Positions 44,854 through 53,927 of a stretch of 64,000 nucleotides of DNA are shown piece by piece. Below the pieces are notes generated by a model. That model made no database searches. It had not been told where the DNA came from and saw only the letters and a list, made by a program, of their open reading frames with translations. The position numbers and the translations under genes were made by a program. Positions within the stretch are counted from its first letter, which is position 1; each line of letters begins with the position of its first letter. The stretch lies in assembly GCA_040768665.1 (NCBI GenBank), contig JAXGMN010000024.1, positions 62,001-126,000 of the forward strand, written 5' to 3'. The stretch is from JABWBD01 sp040768665. Its GTDB lineage: Bacteria > Planctomycetota > Planctomycetia > Pirellulales > Thermoguttaceae.

Positions 44854-47257
44854 ATGCAAGCAACATTCGTGAAGGGGCTGGCCTGTTGGCTTCTGGTTCT
44901 CGGCATCCCCGCGGCATCTTTCGCGGCCGAGGTGCCAACGTGGCATGTCTCGCCTGACGGCAACGATGCCTGGTCCGGGCGGACGGCTGCGGCAGACGAG
45001 AAGAAAGACGACGGTCCGTTGGCTACGCTCGGAGCCGCGCTGCAATCCAGCCGCAAACAGACCACGGCAGCGAGGCGGATTGTGCTCGGCCCGGGCCGCT
45101 ACTACCTCGAACAAACGCTCGTCCTGGACGCCCGAGATACGGATTTGACCATCGAGGGCGCCGGCATGGGCAAGACCATCGTCTACGGCGGGCGGTGGAT
45201 CACCGGCTGGCACAAAGAGGGTGAGCGATTCTGGGCGGCCGACGTTGCTGAAGTCAAGGCCGGCACGTGGGACTTTCGAGCGTTGGTCGTCAACGACCGG
45301 CTCTGCCCCCGAGCACGCCTGCCGAAAACCGGCCGGCTCGAGCACGAGTCGCGGTTTCCCGTCCGTTGGATGAGCACCGCCGGCGGCGGATGGGAAAGGA
45401 AACCAACGCAGGAAGAGTTGACCACGCTAAAGTACGCGGAAGGCGATCTGGGGTCGTGGCTGAGCGTCCGCAATGCGGAAATCACCGTGTACCACATGTG
45501 GGACGAGTCGATGGTCGGCATGGCCGCCCACGATCCGAAGACCCGGACGCTGACGTTCTCCACGCCGTCGAAGAGCCCGCCGGGGGCATTTGGCGTGAAC
45601 GGCTATGTCGTCTGGAACCTCCGCGAGGGGATGACGGAGCCGGGGCAGTGGTACCTTGACCGCGACGCCGGCCGGATTCTCTACTGGCCGCCGGCCGACG
45701 AAGACATGACCAAGGCGCTTGCCGTGGCGCCCTGTGTCGAATCGATCTTCGACATTCAGGGCACGAGCGAGAAACCGGCGCAATCTCGCCTTGAAGTCGC
45801 TGACTCTTTCCTGCACGACCACGCCCTGCACGGCGGGTGGGTTCGGCGCCTACGCTTATCGGGGCGCCGTCCAGCTTACGCGCGGCGAAGGGATTCGTAT
45901 TGCCGATGTCGAGATCACCAACGTCGCCGGGCATGCCATTCGCGATTCCGGCACTCGCGAGCTAGCGGTCGTCGGCTGCGACCTCCATAACCTTGGCGCC
46001 GGCGGTTGCCGCGTCGGCGAGGGAACCGGCCGGATCGAGAATAACAGAATCCACCACGTGGGCATGCTCTACCCCAGTGCCATCGGCCTTTCGGCGGGGG
46101 GAAGCAAAGCGTCCTATACGATTTGTCGGAACGAGGTCCACGATACGTCTTACTCGGGGATGGCGATCGGCGGCTCGGAGACCGTCATCGAAGAGAACCT
46201 CCTCTACCACTGCATGCAGCAGATGCACGATGGGGCGGCAATCTACGTGAGCGGCGCCAAGGCCGCGGTGATCCGGCGCAACGTCGCACGCGACATCGTC
46301 AAGGTGGGCGAGGGTTACGGGGTATCGTCGTATTACCTGGACGAGAAGTGCCGCGACTGCGTGGTGGAGAAGAATGTGTCGATCGGCGTGGCAAGGCCGA
46401 CGCACAACCATATGACACTCAACTGCGTGCTCCGCGACAACGTCTTTCTCACGGATGGCGACATGGACCTGTCGTTCGCGCGCAGCGCCGGTATTCAGGT
46501 AATGGGCAATACCTTCCAATTGAACGGAAAGCTCAACATCGGCGATCCCGACGCGGTGACCCGCTGGGAAGGCAACCTGATCGTTCAAACCGGCGATGCG
46601 GGCCCTGCGATCAGCGACGCCATGCCGGTCGTTCCGCGGACGCCGCGAGAGAAGCCGCTTTATGCGAATGCCACCGCGATGCCGAAGCCGCCGGTGGTGG
46701 ACGGCAAGCTCGATGGCGACGAGTGGCCGTCCGGCGGCATCGGTCTCGGCGAGTTGCCCGACCAGCGCCGCGCACGCGGCGCCCCGTTGTTGGCCAAGCT
46801 GTGCGCGGACCCGGCGCATCTGTATGTCGGCCTGACGGTGGTCAACATGTTCCCGGAAGACCGCAAGCTGGGCCATCGCTGGGCCGCCGACGAAGGCGCG
46901 GAGTTGGCCGTCCAAGGGAAGCGGGCCGACGGGCAGCCGGTTGTCTACGTGCTGCGCGGCTTCGCCGACGGGACAATGGAGAGCCTGACGTCGGCCGGGG
47001 CCTCGGCCGACGAAGCGGAAGCTTTCCGCCGGGCGGCCGAATACGCAGCCGCGGTGGACCGAACGGTCTGGCGGTGCGAGTGGAAGATCCCGCTTTCGGC
47101 CCTTCGAGCTACGCCGAGCGACGACACGTTGCCGTTAAATGTGACGGTCTATCGCAGCGAGGACGACCAGTTCATTCAATGGGCCGGCACGCGGGGTGAG
47201 ACCTGGGACCTGAAATCCGGCGGCCGCCTCGTTCTTGGCAAAAGGAAGTCGGGGTAA
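44854..47257 (+). pseudogene. Right-handed beta-helix secreted protein, frameshifted
   Basis: The reading frame starts at ATG 44854 with a signal peptide (ACWLLVLGIPAASFA) and a WHVSPDGNDAWSG motif typical of planctomycete parallel beta-helix proteins. It runs well to about 45780 (SIFDIQGTSEKPA). It then continues only in the next frame (NLALKSLTL...GGFGAYAYRGAVQLTRGEG) to the stop at 47257. Skipping one base in the run GGCGCAATCTCG restores a continuous protein of about 800 aa: an N-terminal beta-helix of polysaccharide lyase/hydrolase type (repeats such as GIRIADVEITNVAGHAIR) and a C-terminal carbohydrate-binding sandwich (PPVVDGKLDGDEWP). The cause is either a true inactivating insertion or a sequencing error. 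Confidence 0.85.
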
Positions 47258-47281
47258 GGGTGGGCCATCGCATGATTCCGT

Positions 47282-47310
47282 TTGCACTTGCGGTGGACCC
47301 CATCTATGCT
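47282..47310 (+). promoter_or_regulatory. Possible sigma-70-like promoter for the ATPase-SPFH operon
   Basis: TTGCAC (47282-47287) and TATGCT (47305-47310) are 17 bp apart and lie 59 bp before the ATG at 47369. The match to -35/-10 consensus is partial, and planctomycete promoters are poorly defined. Confidence 0.25.
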
Positions 47311-47368
47311 GAATTCTCCTCCAAGCGTTACCAGATAGAGGTGGACCGTCCATTCGCAACTCCCATCG

Positions 47369-50347
47369 ATGCTTTCCATCCTCCAAAACTCCCACAGCCG
47401 CCACTTTCTCCTCACACTGCTGGTCGCCGTCGGATTGGCAGTCTATTTGTCCGGTTCGGTCGAACAGATCTACGGCTTCAACCTCGCCATGCTGCTGGCC
47501 CTGGTTGGTGGGCTGCCGATCTACATGGAGTCGCTCGCGGAACTGGTGCGCGGAAGGGTGTCGGCCAGCCTTGCGGTAAGTCTTGCGGCCGCCGCCGCCC
47601 TGTATCTCGGCCAATACGACCCTGTCCAATACGCCGTCGCGGCGGAAGTGATTTTTATCATGCTCATCGGCGAAGCCCTGGAGCACTTCGCCATCGGCCG
47701 AACCCGTTCTGGTATTGCCGATCTGCTTGCCCTGCGGCCGCACTCGGCCCGCGTCCGCCGTCACGGTCATGAGCATGAGGTCCATCTCGAGGAAATCCAC
47801 GCCGACGACATTATCCTGCTCCGGCCCGGGGATCGGATCCCGGTCGATGGCCGCGTGTTGGTGGGCAATTCGTCGGTCGACGAGAGCCCCATCACTGGCG
47901 AATCGCTTCCCGCCGACAAGGGCCCCGGCAACGAGGTCTTCGCCGGCACGATTAATCTCTATGGCGCGCTGGAACTGGCCGTCGAGCGCTTGGGCGAAGA
48001 CACGGCGCTCGAACGGATCATCCACCTCGTTGAAGAAGCCGAGGCCGCCCGCGCCCCCACCCAACGTCTTGCCGACCGCTACGCGACGTGGTTTGTTCCC
48101 ATGGTGCTGATGGCTGCGGGGCTGACCTATTACTTCAGCGGCGAGTTGATACGAGCGGTCGCGGTGCTGGTGGTCGCCTGTCCGTGCGCGCTGGTCCTTG
48201 CCACACCGACCGCAATCGCCGCAGCGATCGGCCGCCTGGTTCGCAATGGCGTGCTGATCAAGGGCGGAGCGGCACTCGAGCAGCTCGGCCGAGTCAAAGC
48301 CGTGGTGTTCGACAAGACGGGCACACTCACGTTCGCCCGCCTGCGGATCGGCGAGGTGATCCCGGCGTCCGGTCGCGACCGGCGCGATCTGCTCCGATTG
48401 GCGGCGGCCGTAGAACGACAGTCCGAGCACCCCGTGGCCAGACTTATCGTCCGGCAGGCCGAGGAAGAGGCAGTCGAGGCGCCCGAAGCGGTCGACTTCC
48501 AGGCGAATCCCGGGCTTGGCACCCAGGCGACGGTCGACGGACATCCTGTACGCGTCGGGAGCCAGCGATTCCTTAATACGTTCGGGATCCGCACGGACGA
48601 AATGGCGTCCGAACTCGTTCGAGCGGCCTCCGACGGCCATACGATCGTGCTGGTTGCGGAAGATGATGGTGTGATCGGCGCGATTACGCTCACCGACACC
48701 ATTCGTCCGGAGGCTCGCGCGGCAGTCCACCGGCTCGAACACCTCGGCATCCGACGAATCGTCATGCTCACCGGCGACCACGCTGCTGCGGCCCGGGCCG
48801 TGGGAAGCGCGGTCGGGGTCTCCGAGGTGCGCAGCGATCTATTGCCGACGGACAAGGTCGAGACAATCCGCCAAATCCAGCGCGAAACCCGGCCTGTGGC
48901 AATGGTCGGCGACGGGATCAACGACGCCCCTTCTCTCATCGCGGCGGACGTAGGAGTAGCGATGGCCGGGATCGGTTCCGACCTGGCGATCAACTCCGCC
49001 GGGGTGCTTCTTGTCGGCGACGACCTGCACAAGCTGGCCGACGCGGTGGAGTGCGGCCGTCGGATGCTGCGGATCATCTGGCAGAACATTCTGGCCTTCG
49101 CACTGGTCTTTAATGTGCTCGCCGTGCTCGCCGCCTCGTTCGGCTGGATATCGCCGGTGGCCGCGGCGGTCCTGCACCAGGTCAGCTCGCTCACTGTGGT
49201 GCTCAACTCGCTGCGGCTGTTGATCGATGTGGATTCATGGCGAGATCGCCTTCACGATGCGTGGCATGCGATCGAACGCCGGCGATATCGGATTGCGGCC
49301 GCGGCCGCGGGGGTGCTCGCGGCCGGCTATCTGCTCAGCGGCTTGCACCAGGTTCGCATCGGACAGATCGGGGTCGTGCAGCAATTCGGCAAGCTGGTCC
49401 AGCCGATCGAGCAGCCCGGCCTTCATTACCGTCTGCCATATCCTCTGGCGGTCCACTGGATTGTGAAGCCGGCGGAAGTGCGGCGCGTAGAGATCGGTTT
49501 TCGAACCATGCCCGGCGAGTTCAACGAGCCGCCGGCCTACGACTGGAACGTGCAACACCGCGGCGGACGGAATGTTCGGCGCGACAAAGAAGCGGAGCTG
49601 TGGCTCGGCGACGAGAACCTGGCCGACGTATGTTTTGTCGTCCATTACCGCGTCACCGACCCGGTGGCGGCGTTGTTTCGACTGGGTCCGCCCGACGCGG
49701 GAAGTCCACAAAAATGGGACACCCTCGTGCGCGACCTTGCCGAGGCGGCCCTCCGAGCCGAGATGTCGGGGCGAGAGATTGATTCAATACTGGGTGAAGA
49801 GCGCCCGGAGGTTGAGAAGGCCGTGTGGACGCGAGTCGACGAGCATCTGAAACAGCTCGGCGCAGGGCTCACGATCGATCGGGTTTGCCTGAGCGACGTG
49901 CATCCGCCTCTGGAGGTCGTTCCGGCATTCCGGGAGGTGGCCAGCGCACTGGAAGAAAAAGAATCCCAGATCAACGATGCGTACGCGTACCAGGCCGAGA
50001 CGCGGGCCGTTGCGGCCGGACAGGCCAAAGAGCGAATACTGGCCGCCGAAGCCTTCCAGCACGACCGCACGCAACGGGCTTCCGGCAGTGCTGAGCGGTT
50101 CAGCCAGATCGCCGATGCCTACCAGGGCGGCCCGGAAGTGATGCGATTACGGCTGTATCTCGAGGCTGTCGAAGCCTCCCTCGCCGGGCGACGCAAGGTT
50201 ATCCTCGATCGGCATGCCAACGGTGCGCGCAGACAGCTCATTCTCGGCCCCAAGGGTGCGTGGAATCTCATGCCGGCTTCCCCGGAGGCGCCAGCTCCGG
50301 CGGGGTCTCCCGAAGACAATCCTACAGAAGTTGGTTCGCTGCCATGA
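47369..50347 (+). CDS. P1B-type metal ATPase fused to an HflK-like SPFH protein
   Basis: The product is 992 aa. Residues 1-620 are a complete P1B ATPase with eight TM helices and no N-terminal metal-binding domain: TGES (177-180), CPC (271-273), phosphorylation D315 in DKTGT, SEHPVA (353), TGDH (468) and GDGINDAP (514). TM7 has FN and TM8 HQVSS where copper pumps have YN and MxxSS, so the metal is uncertain. After a short linker, another TM helix (641-657) and an SPFH domain follow (IGVVQQFGKLVQPIEQPGLHY, then DVCFVVHYRVTDPVAALF), with a coiled-coil Ala/Glu-rich C terminus, as in HflK. This joins a metal pump to a membrane scaffold in one chain. The stop overlaps the next start (ATGA). Confidence 0.93.
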   Translation: MLSILQNSHSRHFLLTLLVAVGLAVYLSGSVEQIYGFNLAMLLALVGGLPIYMESLAELVRGRVSASLAVSLAAAAALYLGQYDPVQYAVAAEVIFIMLIGEALEHFAIGRTRSGIADLLALRPHSARVRRHGHEHEVHLEEIHADDIILLRPGDRIPVDGRVLVGNSSVDESPITGESLPADKGPGNEVFAGTINLYGALELAVERLGEDTALERIIHLVEEAEAARAPTQRLADRYATWFVPMVLMAAGLTYYFSGELIRAVAVLVVACPCALVLATPTAIAAAIGRLVRNGVLIKGGAALEQLGRVKAVVFDKTGTLTFARLRIGEVIPASGRDRRDLLRLAAAVERQSEHPVARLIVRQAEEEAVEAPEAVDFQANPGLGTQATVDGHPVRVGSQRFLNTFGIRTDEMASELVRAASDGHTIVLVAEDDGVIGAITLTDTIRPEARAAVHRLEHLGIRRIVMLTGDHAAAARAVGSAVGVSEVRSDLLPTDKVETIRQIQRETRPVAMVGDGINDAPSLIAADVGVAMAGIGSDLAINSAGVLLVGDDLHKLADAVECGRRMLRIIWQNILAFALVFNVLAVLAASFGWISPVAAAVLHQVSSLTVVLNSLRLLIDVDSWRDRLHDAWHAIERRRYRIAAAAAGVLAAGYLLSGLHQVRIGQIGVVQQFGKLVQPIEQPGLHYRLPYPLAVHWIVKPAEVRRVEIGFRTMPGEFNEPPAYDWNVQHRGGRNVRRDKEAELWLGDENLADVCFVVHYRVTDPVAALFRLGPPDAGSPQKWDTLVRDLAEAALRAEMSGREIDSILGEERPEVEKAVWTRVDEHLKQLGAGLTIDRVCLSDVHPPLEVVPAFREVASALEEKESQINDAYAYQAETRAVAAGQAKERILAAEAFQHDRTQRASGSAERFSQIADAYQGGPEVMRLRLYLEAVEASLAGRRKVILDRHANGARRQLILGPKGAWNLMPASPEAPAPAGSPEDNPTEVGSLP

Positions 50348-51264
50348 AATACCGATGGGTCGGGTATGCACTGCTGATCACTGCAATTGTCGCCGGGATC
50401 CGTTCCTTGATCTTCGTCGACGAAAGCGAGCACGTGATCGTAACGCAGTTCGGACGTCCGATCCGGACGCTCCGCGAGGCGGGTTTGCACTTTAAAGCCC
50501 CGTATCAGTCGACGCTCCGGATCGACAAGCGGCTGCAGATCTACAACCCCCGGCCTTCGGAATTCCTTGCCGCCGAGAAGAAAAACGTCGACCTGGAGGT
50601 CTTTGTGTGCTGGCGGGTCGACGATCCCCGGCGGTTTCTGGAGACGGTGAATGATGTTTTGGGGGCCGAATCGCGATTGCACGACATCGTCTGGTCCGAA
50701 CTGGCCGCGGAGGTGGGTCGCAGTCCGCTGGAGGCCCTTGTATCCGTTGATCCGGCCAACCACCGGCTCGACGAACTCGTTCACGGCGTGGCCGAGCGGT
50801 GTGCCGCGGCGGCGAAGTCGGCGTACGGGATCGAGGTCGTCAACGTGCAGTTGAAGCGAATCGGGTTGCCCTCGCAGGTTCGCGAAAGTGTATTTCAGCG
50901 GATGCGTGCCGAACGGGCGCGGATGGCACGCCGCTACCGGGCGGAAGGCGAGGAAGAGGCCCTGAAGCTGCGGGCGGAGGCCGACAAGGAGAAGACCGTT
51001 GTCCTGGCTCAGGCTTACGCGGAAGCGGAAAAGACCCGCGGTGCCGCAGAGGCAGAAGCTGCCAGGATTTACAACCAGGCCCACCAGAAGGACCCCAAGT
51101 TCTATGAACTGCTGCGGACGCTGGATGCCTACAAGAAATTTCTTGACGAGAAGACAACGGTCCTGCTCTCGTCCGATTCCGACCTGCTGAAATACCTGAC
51201 CGGCCGGCCGGCAGAGTTGACGGTCGAGAACAGCACGCCCCAGACGCCGGCCGCTTCTCACTGA
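50344..51264 (+). CDS. HflC-like SPFH/Band 7 protein
   Basis: The product is about 306 aa. One N-terminal TM helix (YALLITAIVAGIRSLIFV), then the SPFH domain (VIVTQFGRPIRTLREAGLHF), NPRPSEFLAAEKKNVDLEVFVCWRVDD and the HflC-like coiled coil (RAEGEEEALKLRAEADKEK). In E. coli HflK and HflC form a cage around FtsH. Here the partner is the SPFH half of the upstream ATPase fusion, and no FtsH gene is present. The start ATG at 50344 overlaps the upstream TGA by 4 bp, so expression is coupled. The frame open to 50260 is an out-of-frame overlap with the upstream gene and is not used. Confidence 0.92.
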   Translation: MKYRWVGYALLITAIVAGIRSLIFVDESEHVIVTQFGRPIRTLREAGLHFKAPYQSTLRIDKRLQIYNPRPSEFLAAEKKNVDLEVFVCWRVDDPRRFLETVNDVLGAESRLHDIVWSELAAEVGRSPLEALVSVDPANHRLDELVHGVAERCAAAAKSAYGIEVVNVQLKRIGLPSQVRESVFQRMRAERARMARRYRAEGEEEALKLRAEADKEKTVVLAQAYAEAEKTRGAAEAEAARIYNQAHQKDPKFYELLRTLDAYKKFLDEKTTVLLSSDSDLLKYLTGRPAELTVENSTPQTPAASH

Positions 51265-51283
51265 TTTCCCCGGGAGCACCACG

Positions 51284-52255
51284 GTGCATCGCAAGTACGA
51301 ACCACACCGCCATGACCACCATGATCACGATCATCGTCATCGCCTGCCGCAAATCTCATGGCGTACGATTCTGATCGGACTGCTGGTAATCTACGCGGCG
51401 ACGGGCCTCTACATGGTTCGGCCCAACGAACGAGCGGTCGTCCGCCGCTTCGGCAAAATCACTCCGCCGCTACGAGCACCAGGACTGCATTTCGGATTTC
51501 CGTATCCCATCGATCAAGTCACTCGCGTGAAGATGGAAGAACTCAAGCGGGTGAGCGTGGGGATGACGCTGACGGATCGGAGTCTCGGGCGGACCAGCGA
51601 ACCGCAACTGGCCGAATGCCTTACCGGTGATCGCAACTTGATTGTCGTTTCCGCGATCGTTCAGTACCGCATCGCCGACGTGGAGGATTTTCTGTTCAAC
51701 GCCTCGGATGTGGACAGGCTCGTGGAGGATTCCGCGGCCGCCGGTCTGACGGCGGCTATCTCGTCGCGGACGGTCGACGACGTACTTACGGTCGAGCGGC
51801 TGGCGGTGCAGAGCGAGGTGATCCGAATCGCTCAAGCGAAACTCGACCGGGTCGGCGCGGGCGTCCGCCTCACGTCGGTATCGCTTGAGGGCACCTCTCC
51901 GCCCCAGGAGGTCGCTGAAGCCTTCCGCGACGTGGCCAGTGCGAGGGAGGACCGGCAACGGGTGGTCAACGAGGCGGAAGGCTATGCCAACCGTGTTCTG
52001 CCGCAGGCTCGGGGCGAGGCCCAGCGGATCGTTCTCGACGGTGAAGCGTACGCCGCCAGGACGACTGCCGAGGCCCGGGGAAACGCCGCCCGGTTCGAGC
52101 AGATCGTCGCCGAATTGGGCGAAAGCCGCGAGTTGACCATTCGTCGGCTACTCATCGAGGCGATGGAAGAGATCCTCCCGCGGCTGAAAAAGATCGTATT
52201 GGACAGCCGCGACCGCGGGAACTTGGATCTTGGTCTGATCGAGGTGGAACCGTGA
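51284..52255 (+). CDS. Third SPFH/Band 7 protein with His-rich N terminus
   Basis: The product is 323 aa. It begins with a cytoplasmic His/Asp cluster (HRHDHHDHDHRHR, residues 8-20), which could bind Zn, Ni or Co. A TM helix (TILIGLLVIYAATGLYMV) and an HflK-like SPFH domain follow (ERAVVRRFGKITPPLRAPGLHF, then LIVVSAIVQYRIADVEDFLF), with a C-terminal coiled coil (EGYANRVLPQARGEAQRIVL). GTG start with GGGAG 8 nt upstream. It ends in a GTGA overlap with the next gene. The HflK-HflC-HflK-like trio with a metal pump suggests one metal-linked membrane complex. Confidence 0.9.
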   Translation: MHRKYEPHRHDHHDHDHRHRLPQISWRTILIGLLVIYAATGLYMVRPNERAVVRRFGKITPPLRAPGLHFGFPYPIDQVTRVKMEELKRVSVGMTLTDRSLGRTSEPQLAECLTGDRNLIVVSAIVQYRIADVEDFLFNASDVDRLVEDSAAAGLTAAISSRTVDDVLTVERLAVQSEVIRIAQAKLDRVGAGVRLTSVSLEGTSPPQEVAEAFRDVASAREDRQRVVNEAEGYANRVLPQARGEAQRIVLDGEAYAARTTAEARGNAARFEQIVAELGESRELTIRRLLIEAMEEILPRLKKIVLDSRDRGNLDLGLIEVEP

Positions 52256-52761
52256 GAACGTGGGCGGTGCGTATCGCGGTAGGAGTCGCCGTTGTGGCGG
52301 CGGCTCTCCTGCTCCGCAGGGACAGCCTGCCCGAGTCGCCGGAACAGGCTGTAGCCGATCTGTTCGATGCAGCCGGTCGAGGCGACGACGCGGGCTACCT
52401 CCGCGTTCTTGGCGGCGACCTGTCCGCTTCCGTCCGGCAGACGCGTTCGCAACTGGGCACGGAGGCGTTCCGCGAGAACCTCCGCCGTTCGGCGGCTGGG
52501 ATCAAGGGGATTGCCGTGAGCCGGGTCGCAACACTCGAATCGGACGCCGTGGCCCTCGACGTCGAGATCGTCTTCACCGGCCGCAACGAGCGGCAAAGGG
52601 TTCTCTGCGAGCCGACCGGCCGGGGATGGGCGATTACCGAGATGGCCGCTGCCGAGATGGAAAAGCCGGCGATCGCGTACGGCACCCCGGTGTTTGACGA
52701 AGGCGCGGCGCAAGAAGTACCAAAGAGGAGCCCGCGGAGGAATAAAGTGTGTGGCAGATGA
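52252..52761 (+). CDS. Small membrane-anchored protein, last gene of the SPFH operon
   Basis: The product is 169 aa. An N-terminal TM or signal anchor (VRIAVGVAVVAAALLL) is followed by a compact alpha/beta domain (PEQAVADLFDAAGRGDDAGYLRVL ... VALDVEIVFTGRNERQRVL ... RGWAITEM) that resembles the NTF2/DUF4878 fold. No metal ligands are evident. The GTG start overlaps the upstream TGA (GTGA), so it is co-translated with the third SPFH gene. The role is unknown. Confidence 0.75.
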   Translation: MRTWAVRIAVGVAVVAAALLLRRDSLPESPEQAVADLFDAAGRGDDAGYLRVLGGDLSASVRQTRSQLGTEAFRENLRRSAAGIKGIAVSRVATLESDAVALDVEIVFTGRNERQRVLCEPTGRGWAITEMAAAEMEKPAIAYGTPVFDEGAAQEVPKRSPRRNKVCGR

Positions 52762-52782
52762 TCGCATCCTTTCACGATTGCC

Positions 52783-52815
52783 ATCAGCCCGGCTGCTGAA
52801 AGCAGCCGGGCTGAT
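52783..52815. repeat. GC-rich perfect hairpin after the SPFH operon
   Basis: The 15-bp arms ATCAGCCCGGCTGCT (52783-52797) and AGCAGCCGGGCTGAT (52801-52815) surround a 3-nt loop, 22 nt after the stop at 52761. No T-tract follows, so it is at best a Rho-assisted or processing signal. Similar GC-rich motifs at about 29661-29677 and 52880 suggest a dispersed repeat. Confidence 0.7.
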
Positions 52816-52901
52816 ATGCGGGGAAATCCTCATCGGCCCCTCGCCTACACGCCGACTCCTCCTCTTGCAGGTACATTACCGAGCAGCAGGGCTGCTTCAA
52901 G

Positions 52902-53927
52902 CTATGGACAGCAGCCGACCGGCGGGCTGCAGCAGGGCGGTTGTTCGCAGCAGACCGGGGCCGGTTTAGGAACGCAGACCGGCACCTGGATCGTTTTCGG
53001 CACCATTTGGCATACCTGGACCGGCACAACCTTTTCGACCTCGTAGGGAACGCACACGGTGTACGACCGCGTCACCTCGTACGGAACGCAATTGTACGTG
53101 GTTACCGGCCGGGTTCGAGTAACAACCTGCGGCACGCAGACTGTCTCATTGCACACGCGGCTCTGCACTTCGGGAACGTAGTCATACACCGTTGCCGTGC
53201 ACGTGCGAACCTCGGGACGGCACAAAGTCACGGTGTACGTGCACGGCTCCTGAACCATCGTCGGTTTCATGCACGTTTCGGGGATCTCGCGAGTGACGAT
53301 GTTTGGCACCCAGACCTTGTACGTTCGCGTCTCGCACGCTGGTGCACAGGCTTGCGGAGCACACGTGGCGGGAGCACAGGCGGCCGGCGCGCAGGTCGCG
53401 GGCGCACAGGTTGCGGGAGCACAGGGAGCCGGTTGGCACACCCGCTCCTCCCAGTGGCCCTGATCCTCGCAAACCGTCCGAGTCACGGTCGTGGGAACCA
53501 TCTTGCAGACGTTGCGCACGCCCTGCCGGACCTCGGTGTACGGAATCATGACGGTGTATTGCCGGGTCACTGTGCGGGGCACGGCGCGACACACGGTGTA
53601 CTGTACCGTCCGCTGCCGGACCTCCGGTACCATGATCGTGCACTGGTAGGAAACCATGTGTGTCTCGGGAACCTGCCGGTAGCAGGTCTGGGTGCACTGC
53701 CGGACTTCCGACCGGTAGCAGACCTCTTTCACGGTTCTCTGCTCCGTGACCATCACGGGGCACATCACAGTCTTCTCAACATACTGCACTTCCATCTCAC
53801 ACGGCGCAGCCTGGCAGACGGGCGTCGGACAACATGCCTTCGGACAGCACCTACCGGCTTCGGCGACGGTTGCCACCAGCACGACCACCGCCCCTGTCAG
53901 CAGCATTCCACAGCGTTGCATTCGCAT
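52902..53927 (-). CDS. Cysteine-rich YTV-type wall protein
   Basis: The product is 341 aa with a signal peptide (MLLTGAVVVLVATVAEA). The mature protein has about 35 cysteines and repeated short Val/Thr/Tyr phrases (VQYTVCRAVPRTVTRQYTV, CTYTVTLCRPEVRTC, VTRSYTVCVPYEV), plus a CAPATCAPATCAP stretch. This is the planctomycete YTV family (Pfam PF07639-type), proposed to be part of a disulfide-linked protein wall or S-layer-like coat. The ATG is at 53927, and a possible structured RNA lies on the same strand 118 bases upstream. Confidence 0.88.
   Translation of the reverse strand: MRMQRCGMLLTGAVVVLVATVAEAGRCCPKACCPTPVCQAAPCEMEVQYVEKTVMCPVMVTEQRTVKEVCYRSEVRQCTQTCYRQVPETHMVSYQCTIMVPEVRQRTVQYTVCRAVPRTVTRQYTVMIPYTEVRQGVRNVCKMVPTTVTRTVCEDQGHWEERVCQPAPCAPATCAPATCAPAACAPATCAPQACAPACETRTYKVWVPNIVTREIPETCMKPTMVQEPCTYTVTLCRPEVRTCTATVYDYVPEVQSRVCNETVCVPQVVTRTRPVTTYNCVPYEVTRSYTVCVPYEVEKVVPVQVCQMVPKTIQVPVCVPKPAPVCCEQPPCCSPPVGCCP

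Noticed and set aside
47135..48781. 548-codon minus-strand open frame
   Set aside because: Antisense to the metal ATPase with all catalytic motifs on the plus strand.
52783..52815. Intrinsic terminator after the SPFH operon
   Set aside because: Perfect hairpin but no following T-tract, and similar sequences occur elsewhere. Kept only as a repeat.
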